This document shows positions 1-7,951 of a DNA stretch of 20,893 nt, piece by piece. Numbering within the stretch: the first letter of the stretch is position 1; every line of letters begins with the position of its first letter. Position numbers and translations under genes: made by a program. Under the pieces are notes generated by a model. That model was not told the origin of the DNA and ran no database searches. It saw nothing but the letters and a program-made list of their open reading frames with translations. The stretch comes from Aduncisulcus paluster (Eukaryota; Fornicata): positions 8,347-29,239 of the forward strand of contig BQXS01012435.1 of assembly GCA_024181965.1 (NCBI GenBank), read 5' to 3'.

Positions 1-837
1 GCTCCCCTTGGGATACAGGTCATCAAAGTCAGTATTCCTTCCAGAAGCGTAGAATCTACCCGAAGGCGTCACATATGGTTCTGGTTTAGCTGGACTTTCG
101 AGTCTCGAGTTGGAGGGGGAGAGCAAAGAGGAGTTAAAGGCCAAGTGAGGAATCGAGAAATCGCTTGGGAAGGAAATAGTTGGACGAATGGGCTTGATTT
201 GTTTCACGAAAGGTGAAGGATCCTGTTCCTTTTCGCGCCCAAGATCGTCCACATGGATTTTAATAGAATCAGATAACTCAGCCCTCTGTGAGGAAGACCC
301 ATCATCCGGACTATCGCTTCCTATCAGCTCTGCCTCCTTCTCCTGGTCATCGCTAGCTTTATCTTCTCCCTTATCGCTGTGGATATGCTCTACTTCTTTC
401 CCAAAATCAGCCTCGAAGCTACGACGTGCAAGAGATGAGGGAATATTGAACACAGATGATAATCCTTGACTTGTGGGGGATAAGTCTGTCAGACTAGTAG
501 TAGGTTGGTATGAATGGATCGTGTTACCAGATTTAACGTCAGTTGTGGTAATAGCGAATCCAACACTCTTTTTTTCGCGAGCACTCTGACTTCTCTTGTG
601 ACTTGGGCTCCCACTGAGAATTCCCTTGTGAAGATCTTGGATCGAAGAACTCTGAACAATTTGACGGGGAATAACACCACGTAACGATCCTTTTGTGAAG
701 TCCTCTTCTCCTTGTCCTGTTGATTCCTCTTCTTCCTCTTCTTCACCTTCTTCCTCTTCTTCAGAATCTGATTCTTCATTTGACTCAGACTCAGAGGAAT
801 CCTCCTCTTCGGACGAATCATCTTCGCTTGAGCTTTC
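1..837 (-). CDS. Acidic, Ser-rich C-terminal tail of the upstream membrane protein (frame-shifted, cut by the window edge)
   Basis: On the minus strand one frame stays open from about 837 to base 1 (279 codons, no stop), which is long for random DNA. It has no convincing start codon of its own. It lies in the +1 frame relative to the membrane-protein gene that ends at 818, and the two frames overlap in an AAG-rich tract. The translation begins with a dense Ser/Asp/Glu stretch of about 45 residues and continues as Ser/Pro/Asp-rich, probably disordered sequence. The last visible residues are DDLYPKGS, and the protein continues beyond the window. I read it as the true cytoplasmic tail of the upstream protein, joined by a one-base shift caused by an assembly error, a mutation or recoding. 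It could instead be a separate exon. No catalytic or binding domain is recognised. Confidence 0.6.
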
Positions 838-2419
838 TCTTCTTCTTCTTCGATTTCTTCTTATTATTCTTCTTCTTCTGATTATTCTTTCCTTTCTTAT
901 TCTTTTTGGCAGTTTCTTTCTTCTCTTGTTGCTCTTGGAGTCTTTTATCTTTTCTTCTTGACCACCAACTCTGTTTTGAGAGATCGAGGAAAGGATCATT
1001 CTCATCGTGGCTGAGAACAAACTTAAGCCTGCTAATAAAGGACTTGTTGCACAGAACAACCTTCAGGAAGACAACGCCTGACCACACAACACCCGTGATG
1101 CTTGGAATGATGAAATACAAGGCAATGTATGTCGAGGAGTTGTCTGAATACACTCCAAGAAGAGTATTGGAGGCAGAGGAGGAGGTGGAATGTTTGATAT
1201 CGCCAATACAACAGATAGAAGCAAGTCCAATGCCGATCAGAGTGGACAAGAGGAAAGTAGTGGACACAGTGGCGAATAAGGAGAAGTGAGGGGTGGAGAT
1301 GGTATAATAAAGGGTCACACAACACATCGATACGACAAATATAGCAATTATAACAACACCATTCATATTATTCAGAACATGAGTGAGAAAACAAAATAAT
1401 ATTATAGTGATGGTACAAATAACATCAAAACGACCATTCTTCCGGGAGTAAGTAAAATAATGGGACATTTTCCACATAAAGGCCCCAACTCCAACAGTTT
1501 TATGTGTATATCCATGCTTCATGATTTCCATACCACCTGGCATGCCTGCAGAAGTATCATCATCTCCTCCAAGCTTTTTAGCCAGGAATTTCTGGGCAAT
1601 AGCAATGGCACTTGAAGGATTGGAAGCATTGTTGTTGTCATCTTCACCTTCATTGACAAAATTAACACGTTTTTCCAACTCTTTTGAACGCTGACGGGTA
1701 ATATGTTTTAACGCATGATTAGAAGAGTTATCTACACATAAATAAGTGTAGAGAATGCAATCGACGGACAAAATAAGAAGTCCAAGGATTCCAAAAATGA
1801 AATTGATAATATGAGTACGGTTAATGGTCTCTACACGACTAAAGGTCATAATAGCAATAGAAAATATGTTACTAATAATAGGAAGGAACGTAAGACTTTC
1901 AAATCTCGTTAAAATCGCAACGATGCTTGTGAAACTACGAACAAACGCTCCTTTTCCAGATTTTCGTGCTTTTCTGTTGAACTCGAAGAAAAACTTAACA
2001 AAAAACAGGAAAATAACTACTATAGCCAAAATACCTGTGATATATAGCTGAGAACGATCTGAATAACCTATAATGGAATTTCCATTGGCTGCTGACAAGA
2101 AATCAACTAATGATCGTAATTGAGGTGCAAACAATACAGCATTATCAGTAATTACAAAAGTAAATAAACAAAACCAGGTGTAAAGATACGATAAGAATAG
2201 GATGATAAATGGGAATTGTGTTGAACGATCTATCGAGCAATATATATAGACGAGAAAATTTCCAAGTTCTCTTTTCTTATTGTTTTCAACTCCACTTATA
2301 CTACTCCCTCCAACAGAAGACAACGCCCGTTCACTACTTGGGGCTGAGTCGGAAGGGGTAGAGGCGCCGGAATTTTGAGATAACGAAGCATGCTGATCGT
2401 TACCACGCCCACTAAACAT
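818..2419 (-). CDS. Polytopic membrane protein of unknown function with a Lys-rich C-terminal segment
   Basis: A 533-residue frame starts at the ATG at 2419, after an AT-rich leader. Residues 1-50 are Ser-rich and probably disordered. About eight hydrophobic segments follow, near residues 70-91, 124-145, 176-193, 203-228, 332-349, 354-375, 383-406 and 430-455. A polar loop (about 235-330) with Asn/Asp and Gly-rich stretches separates two membrane blocks. Residues 485-533 are strongly basic (poly-Lys/Arg). The order of an Arg-containing helix, a Phe-Leu-Pro turn (178-180) and further helices faintly recalls the N-terminal membrane part of tiny-macrocysts (TmcB) family proteins; this is a weak impression, not an assignment. 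The TGA at 818-820 is probably not the real end, because an acidic frame opens at about 837 in the +1 frame and runs to the window edge. Membrane location is well supported; the function is unknown. Confidence 0.75.
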   Translation of the reverse strand: MFSGRGNDQHASLSQNSGASTPSDSAPSSERALSSVGGSSISGVENNKKRELGNFLVYIYCSIDRSTQFPFIILFLSYLYTWFCLFTFVITDNAVLFAPQLRSLVDFLSAANGNSIIGYSDRSQLYITGILAIVVIFLFFVKFFFEFNRKARKSGKGAFVRSFTSIVAILTRFESLTFLPIISNIFSIAIMTFSRVETINRTHIINFIFGILGLLILSVDCILYTYLCVDNSSNHALKHITRQRSKELEKRVNFVNEGEDDNNNASNPSSAIAIAQKFLAKKLGGDDDTSAGMPGGMEIMKHGYTHKTVGVGAFMWKMSHYFTYSRKNGRFDVICTITIILFCFLTHVLNNMNGVVIIAIFVVSMCCVTLYYTISTPHFSLFATVSTTFLLSTLIGIGLASICCIGDIKHSTSSSASNTLLGVYSDNSSTYIALYFIIPSITGVVWSGVVFLKVVLCNKSFISRLKFVLSHDENDPFLDLSKQSWWSRRKDKRLQEQQEKKETAKKNKKGKNNQKKKNNKKKSKKKKRKLKRR

Positions 2420-2764
2420 TTTGAAATTGAAATTTCACGATGAAGGTAAATACCTGGCAAAATCGAACGGTTGAGATCTTCCCTAAGATTCTTTCAAATT
2501 TTAGAGAATATTATGCCATTTTTATTCACGAATCTGCCTTACTTGATTATTATATATTTAAATAAGTGGATTACTTTGCTATTCATCGATTTGGGATGAT
2601 TTTTATATATTTTTACAAAAACGAGCGAAAAACTGAAACAGACTGTAAGAATATAACAAACGATAAGTGCAGATGATTAATCATAACAAAAGAAACCCGA
2701 AACTCAAAGTTGCTCTCGATTCGAGAACATCCAATTTTATTTTTTTCGAAGAACGAGGGGATTA
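2420..2764. other. AT-rich intergenic region between the membrane-protein and cathepsin C genes
   Basis: These 345 bases hold the 5' flank of the minus-strand membrane-protein gene and the 3' flank of cathepsin C. A short palindrome (TCTCGA, one base, TCGAGA at 2714-2726) sits about 40 bases past the cathepsin C stop. It could form a small hairpin in the 3' untranslated region, but six pairs is weak. No RNA gene, repeat or clear promoter motif was seen. Confidence 0.6.
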
Positions 2765-4522
2765 TCACACGGAGACTTTCTCAGTGTCTTCAAAATACAC
2801 AGCCATGCTATCAACAGCACACAAACCACGTTGAACATTGATGAATCCATTGTCTCCAATACCTTCACCCCATGAGTTTCTGATGATCCAGTAATCAAGA
2901 TCCGTGTCATCATCATGACCGTAACCGACCAAAAGAACAGCATGATCAGTCTCAACGAAGTTGTCAGGACCGTTATCACCTCTTTCAAGACGGGCATATT
3001 TGGATGCAGAACCATCATAAATACCAGATTCAACAACTTGGAGAGCACAACCAGAGTTAGGATCTCTGTTAACCATAACACCAATAGCAAGAGGACCGTG
3101 TTGGTCAAGGTAATCGGTCATAAGATCCTCGGTACAAGCACCGAAGGCACCACCAATGTAACCGTAGGTTCCAGCAAAGTATCTATCGTAGTCATCACCT
3201 TGGAATCTATCCAAATCACAAGTATCAAGGGTAACATTGTCGTCAGCATCCATAGGGTAAGGCCATTTGTCTTCCCTGACCCATCCGAAATCACGGCCAT
3301 AACGACCCATCAGATAGCTGAATCCACCATCACAACCCTGACCGAGAGGACTGCACTCGAGCATGGGAGTAGGAGCCATTCTGAATTCATCCTCAACAGT
3401 ACGGTTGTCGAGGTCATAGACACATTCAGTTCCATCCTGGGATTCTTCATGTTCAATACAATACATGGCCTTCATGAGACCAGCAGAGGCGAATGAGTAG
3501 CAAGAACCACACTGACCTTGGTCACGAGCAGGTCCAACATAATTTTTGTTATCCTTATTCCTCCAGTCAATTCCTTTTCCCTCCCAAGAGGATTTGACAG
3601 AACTGGTACCTTCGAATCCAACAGAGTTTCCAAAGACATTACGAGGAGAACCACTGTTCTTACGGAAGGTAACATTAGGCTCGTGCTCATGCAATTTGTA
3701 ATTCAAATTTAGGGAGTTGATGTATTTAGCATAGTCCTCATAGTTTGTGAAGACTGGGATATCGTCAGAGTTCTCAGGGGCTTCAGAAACAGGTTCCTCG
3801 GTGTTATCTTGAAGACAACCATCAGTGGGTCTGGGGGCAACAAGAGTACCAGTGTAGCACAAGGTGTCAGGATTGGTGAAACTACCAACGCTGTTAAGGT
3901 CAAGGTTCTTGGCCCAACCAGACATAGTTCCAGCACAGAAGGAGAAATATTTATAAGTAACGGCAATATCGCTGGGGTCTATCACATTTCCATCTTTATC
4001 ATACATTACTTCAGTGGAAGCTGGACGAGCGTAGGCTGAGAATCCGTAAACACTGAAGTTTCCTGTGGTTGAGGTTTCAGCATCATCAAATGTAAGAGTA
4101 AGGGAGAGGTTCATCTCAAATCCTTGGTTGTAGACACCAGTCCATGTCCCAATTATCTCATCTCCTTTGCTCCAATCATTTCCACCATTGTTAATAGCTT
4201 CATAAACGTTATACTCGTAATCAAGCCACACACGAACAACAGTTTGAGTGGGGTGATACTTCCATTTCCTGGTCATGGTTTGCATATGTGTGAAATCAGT
4301 ACCTTCAATAAATCCATCATCTCCATGGTCAACAGGGAAAAAATCATGGCAAAGGCCATAAACTGAACTGTCGTCAGATCCAGTGTGAGTGAGATAACCG
4401 TCGCTACTGAATCTTAACTCCCAGACACCCAAAAACTTGCAAGAAGTACATTGGGCTTGTGTATCAGCACTAATAAAAACAATGAGAGCAAGTATCAGTG
4501 TTAAAAAAAGTTTTAAGTGCAT
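2765..4522 (-). CDS. Dipeptidyl-peptidase I / cathepsin C-like cysteine protease
   Basis: This 585-residue papain-family (C1) protease should remove dipeptides from protein N-termini in lysosomes, secretory vesicles or outside the cell. A signal peptide covers residues 1 to about 22. An N-terminal exclusion-domain-like region follows (about 24-230, opening CTSCKFLGVWEL); in the family this domain blocks the cleft beyond S2 and creates the dipeptidase activity. A propeptide leads to the catalytic domain from about residue 318. The oxyanion Gln is Q335 and the nucleophile C341 in QGQCGSCYSFA; the catalytic His is H527 in TDHAVLLVGYG and the Asn is N549 in IIRNSWG. GCDGGFSYLMGRYGRDFG (397-414) closely resembles animal cathepsin C. 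All catalytic residues are present and the length is slightly above the usual 460 or so. Synonymous codons are biased to C-ending and GGT/ACC-type forms, unlike the neighbours, which suggests strong expression. The gene ends in TGA. Confidence 0.93.
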   Translation of the reverse strand: MHLKLFLTLILALIVFISADTQAQCTSCKFLGVWELRFSSDGYLTHTGSDDSSVYGLCHDFFPVDHGDDGFIEGTDFTHMQTMTRKWKYHPTQTVVRVWLDYEYNVYEAINNGGNDWSKGDEIIGTWTGVYNQGFEMNLSLTLTFDDAETSTTGNFSVYGFSAYARPASTEVMYDKDGNVIDPSDIAVTYKYFSFCAGTMSGWAKNLDLNSVGSFTNPDTLCYTGTLVAPRPTDGCLQDNTEEPVSEAPENSDDIPVFTNYEDYAKYINSLNLNYKLHEHEPNVTFRKNSGSPRNVFGNSVGFEGTSSVKSSWEGKGIDWRNKDNKNYVGPARDQGQCGSCYSFASAGLMKAMYCIEHEESQDGTECVYDLDNRTVEDEFRMAPTPMLECSPLGQGCDGGFSYLMGRYGRDFGWVREDKWPYPMDADDNVTLDTCDLDRFQGDDYDRYFAGTYGYIGGAFGACTEDLMTDYLDQHGPLAIGVMVNRDPNSGCALQVVESGIYDGSASKYARLERGDNGPDNFVETDHAVLLVGYGHDDDTDLDYWIIRNSWGEGIGDNGFINVQRGLCAVDSMAVYFEDTEKVSV

Positions 4523-4889
4523 TTTATCTCTTCTCTATTGTCAAATAGAAAAGAAACATACTTGAAAAAAATTGAAACCAAAAATAGATTTTAATTCCAC
4601 CCCTATACTCTTCTTGTGATGAAAATATTTTCCAAATAAAAAATAATAATTAATACTGGTATGTAGAATGATTTATTAAAAACATTTTTTGCTCAAAATG
4701 CATATTCCAGCTCAACAAAAAAATCTGGAGAAACAAAAGAGAAAATAAAAATTACATCAAAAGAAAATGAGCAAAAAGCAATAACATAAGAACTCAAGAT
4801 AGCAAAATTGGCCTAGCAGAAGGAAAAAACTACAAAAACAAAAAAATAAAGCTGAGACGAGTAAAGGCTTCATAAATTCATTCTACAAA
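4523..4889. other. AT-rich intergenic region upstream of cathepsin C
   Basis: These 367 bases separate the end of the TMC-like gene from the start of cathepsin C; both are on the minus strand. The region is dominated by A and T runs and presumably holds the cathepsin C promoter. I see no TATA-type motif that stands out from the background, no RNA gene and no significant repeat. Confidence 0.6.
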
Positions 4890-7532
4890 CTATTTGCCTT
4901 CAGATTTCCATTCATTCATCAATCTTGAAAGCTTTATATCACGAGGAGTGCCCATTCCACCAGGAAGGTCTAAAATAGGAACCCCTGGCGCAGCTTGGCG
5001 AGGACTCCGAGGAGATCCAACCCCGTCAGGGTTAGAAGGATCAAGAAGGTCATTCATAACCCTTTCCATGCTTCTCTTGGCCTTTGTGACATCACGAAGT
5101 TCAATTCTCATTGTATCACTCACCATTACTTGCCTCTTAAGGGCCGTCTTGGTGGTCCTAAGTGATCCGAGTGCAAAGAAGAGGAGCAAAATCATAATGA
5201 GAGCCAGGATACCCAGAATTCCAGGGTGGAATGCAATGGACAATACCCGACTTAACGAAGCTCCAGGCAACGTGACAGACTCGGAATAATGCATAATCAC
5301 TCCGACCATACTTCCATAATCCTGTTGAGCACCACAGATAGTCACCTCTTTCTGCATCACCCAGAACAGGACAAGAAGCATAGATACAAACACTATGGCA
5401 CAGGCTCCCACAAGGAATCTGTTGAGACTCTCAACACCCCAAGGCTTGTCTTCACGCCGGCAAAAGAAAAGGGCTTCCCACTTCCGAACGTAGAATACGA
5501 TAAAATTAGTCACACATGCCATCACAACAACTCCTGGGGAAGCAACCATCCCGAGGAACATGATGCACTGCCTGTAGAGCATATCCACAGCAATGACCTC
5601 CACTTTGAGTGGATATGGCTTGAAACAAGCAAACAACGAAAGGAATCCTGGTACAATCAGAGATAAGGAGAGCTGCATGATGAGATCTATCCACATGAGA
5701 AGCCATAGGTCCTGTCCAGCTGAGGTATATGGACAGATGTCTCCAGTAAAAAGATCCATCATCGAGATGCACATGGTTCCTAGGATAATAGCTTTCACAA
5801 GGGTCACCCGGACAACGGTATGCACAAGCCTGGTGGAAGCATACTTCCAGGGCTCAACAGAACGAATAATGGCCCTCACAAGAAGTGGAGATATGGTGTT
5901 CATTCCAGAAACGATCATTGGGATATACCATAAACCTGTTCCATCCTCAGAATCAGCCTCAAAGCGCTTCAAAAATACAAGCGCCAAAACAAAGCCGAAA
6001 CAGATTCCCGAGGTAAGGGCAAGTCCAATGAAAGCACGGAAGAAATACTGAAACATTGGTCCGATCGATCCTTTCTTGGCATTCATCTCAGCCAATTCCT
6101 TCTTGAGAATCTTTCTCTTCTTTACGAGCTCTGATATCTTTGTCGTAAAAGCGATGTGGCTATCCTGAACACCCAATGGGTCTTGTTTGGAATGGTCCCA
6201 GAACGAGAATAGTGCGCTTGAGAATGCCGTATGTTTTCCAAGACCTTGGGCACTGTTCTTATTGCCCTTGGGCTTGTACAAGGCTCGTAGAGTTAAGATG
6301 GTGAAGAAAAAAAACAAGATCAGACAGACACAGAAGGTTAAGGTGTATCCTAGATCCATATGATACACGTTACTATTGTAGAGATCATAAGAATACTCAT
6401 ATTCGGGAAGAAGGGGTGCATAAAATAAGGCGGAATCCTCAAACACACCACTACCTTTGAAAAAATGAAAGAAATTGCGTGAAAATATATTGATTAACAC
6501 GCTATTATGCTCCCCTGATAGAATCGCAGGAATAGACACGAATGCAACAAAAAGAATGGTGATTAAAAGGTTTAATTCAAATAACCACCGAATAAATTCA
6601 AATAAGGCCCCTTCTCCGGCTCCGAAACGACCACGGATCTTTCTAATACTATCTCTCCAAAGAGGATTAACATCACTCGTCCTTCCACTTTGTTCCTTCA
6701 TTCGTTTCACGGAGTCCCATTTATCCTTGAGAGTTTCAGAATTGGTACAACACGTGGGCTTGCAACATAGGTCTTGTTCATCAGAATCGGCATTCATTTT
6801 TTGAAGCAACAGTCCTGGATGGAACCCAGCAATGAGTTTCTGCATGTAAGATCCATATTTCCTCCTGTCTGAAGATGAAAAGGGAAGAACTTTACCCTGA
6901 AATATCCTAATCTCAGCAGCAGTCATATATTCTCTCTCTGATAGAGAATTGGTGGTGATTCTTTGCAATTCTTCAAGATGACCAAGGATTTTTTTGTTTA
7001 AAACAAGGGCATTGTCATCTGGAACCTCACGGGAGATATCACGTTCGCTATCAACACTAAGAACAGTGGGACGCATGTTACGGGGAGATGCTATAAAACC
7101 TTCCTTGTTTGCAGCAGCCATTTCTTCAAGGGCCTCCTTTTCAGCCTTCTGCTGAGCTCGTAGTACCGTGGGATTAATTTGGATATCATCTGATGGATCG
7201 GCTACCGATTCTTCTTTAATCGCTCCACCATCTTCTTTCTCAGGTTGGAGCCTGGAAGATTCAGGAACAGAACCAACAGATAAATGAGAGGATACTGGTG
7301 GAGGTTCTATTTCATCCTTGACTGCTTCTTCTTTAACGACAACACCAAAGGCTTGAATATCCTTACTGATAGCTTCCCGATGGGAGTCTTGTCCCCCAAT
7401 TACATACCCATTTGTATCATAAACATTATCATCACTTTGAACATCGACGGGTATGGATGAGGGTTTTGGAGGTTGGGATGATATAATCTGTCGAACAGGT
7501 ATAGATAAAAATTGTGGAGTTACTTGTTTCAT
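4890..7532 (-). CDS. Transmembrane channel-like (TMC) family protein
   Basis: This 880-residue protein has a long, charged, probably disordered N-terminus (1 to about 285) and nine or ten membrane segments, near 311-339, 393-417, 496-520, 534-555, 565-592, 606-636, 650-686, 703-726 and 764-790. The family call rests on collinear landmarks of TMC proteins. IRGRFGAGEGALFEFIRWLF (299-318) matches the basic-Phe-Gly motif entering the first helix. CPYTSAGQDLW (600-610) corresponds to the family's CWETxVGQE signature. VIAVDMLYRQCIMFLGMVASP (646-666) and FYVRKWEALFFCRREDKPW (680-698) match the later helix and basic linker. TMC proteins are ion channels or mechanotransduction subunits in the plasma membrane, in the same superfamily as anoctamins and OSCA channels. 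An unusual cysteine cluster, CCKPTCC (256-262), lies just before the membrane region and could be lipidated. The C-terminus (about 795-880) is cytoplasmic with a helical, charged part. Substrate and gating cannot be read from the sequence. Confidence 0.88.
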   Translation of the reverse strand: MKQVTPQFLSIPVRQIISSQPPKPSSIPVDVQSDDNVYDTNGYVIGGQDSHREAISKDIQAFGVVVKEEAVKDEIEPPPVSSHLSVGSVPESSRLQPEKEDGGAIKEESVADPSDDIQINPTVLRAQQKAEKEALEEMAAANKEGFIASPRNMRPTVLSVDSERDISREVPDDNALVLNKKILGHLEELQRITTNSLSEREYMTAAEIRIFQGKVLPFSSSDRRKYGSYMQKLIAGFHPGLLLQKMNADSDEQDLCCKPTCCTNSETLKDKWDSVKRMKEQSGRTSDVNPLWRDSIRKIRGRFGAGEGALFEFIRWLFELNLLITILFVAFVSIPAILSGEHNSVLINIFSRNFFHFFKGSGVFEDSALFYAPLLPEYEYSYDLYNSNVYHMDLGYTLTFCVCLILFFFFTILTLRALYKPKGNKNSAQGLGKHTAFSSALFSFWDHSKQDPLGVQDSHIAFTTKISELVKKRKILKKELAEMNAKKGSIGPMFQYFFRAFIGLALTSGICFGFVLALVFLKRFEADSEDGTGLWYIPMIVSGMNTISPLLVRAIIRSVEPWKYASTRLVHTVVRVTLVKAIILGTMCISMMDLFTGDICPYTSAGQDLWLLMWIDLIMQLSLSLIVPGFLSLFACFKPYPLKVEVIAVDMLYRQCIMFLGMVASPGVVVMACVTNFIVFYVRKWEALFFCRREDKPWGVESLNRFLVGACAIVFVSMLLVLFWVMQKEVTICGAQQDYGSMVGVIMHYSESVTLPGASLSRVLSIAFHPGILGILALIMILLLFFALGSLRTTKTALKRQVMVSDTMRIELRDVTKAKRSMERVMNDLLDPSNPDGVGSPRSPRQAAPGVPILDLPGGMGTPRDIKLSRLMNEWKSEGK

Positions 7533-7951
7533 ATATTAAGTTAGGAGAGAAAATAATGGATCGCGAGAAACAAGTTAAAAAAAATGATAATAATTGATAT
7601 AAACGCAAGATAAGGGTAAAAATAGATTTAAACAGGTCCTTGAACAAAAGTTAAGGTTAGATTGTTGGCAAAAACACCATCGTTCACCAGTGTGGATTTA
7701 AATCCCTCAGATTGGGACCTTTCCCATAATAATATGAATTTTTTTTGCTTTATTTTTTTAATAAAATGATATATTGAAATAAATAAATCTGATATTTTAA
7801 AATTTCTTTTCACAAATCGAGAAATATTGAAACGGAGCAGATTTTCTTTCGGGCAATACCAACATTTTGTCGCCATATATCTTCTGTTTACAAATTAATC
7901 TTGTATTCTGATTTAATCGTAAATTAAATATAGAGATAAGAATAGTTCTTA
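7533..7951. promoter_or_regulatory. Divergent intergenic region between the TMC-like gene and the plus-strand gene
   Basis: These 419 bases lie between two outward-facing start codons (7532 minus, 7952 plus) and so should hold both promoters. A perfect 12-base palindrome, GGATTTAAATCC, is at 7694-7705. It sits inside a wider inverted pair, AGGTCC near 7635 and GGACCT near 7715. Together they could be a protein-binding site or a small structured RNA, but I could not fold a credible tRNA from them. An 82-codon minus-strand frame at 7628-7876 also starts with ATG; it is AT-driven and has no recognisable domain, so I do not call it a gene. Confidence 0.4.

Noticed and set aside
489-821. 110-codon minus-strand frame full of Lys and Arg, starting MIRPKRR
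   Set aside because: It is the third frame of the same AAG/GAA-rich DNA. The acidic frame is longer, reaches the window edge and has a better composition.
695-961. Plus-strand Ser- and Leu-rich frame
   Set aside because: It is the antisense of the Lys- and Glu-rich tail of the minus-strand gene and has no independent support.
7630-7725. Possible tRNA from AGGTCC/GGACCT pairing
   Set aside because: The D-arm, T-loop (TTCRA) and anticodon arm could not be identified.
7628-7876. 82-codon minus-strand frame starting MATKCWYCPKEN in the divergent spacer
   Set aside because: It is AT-driven, lacks a recognisable domain and overlaps the likely promoter region; open length alone is not enough support.
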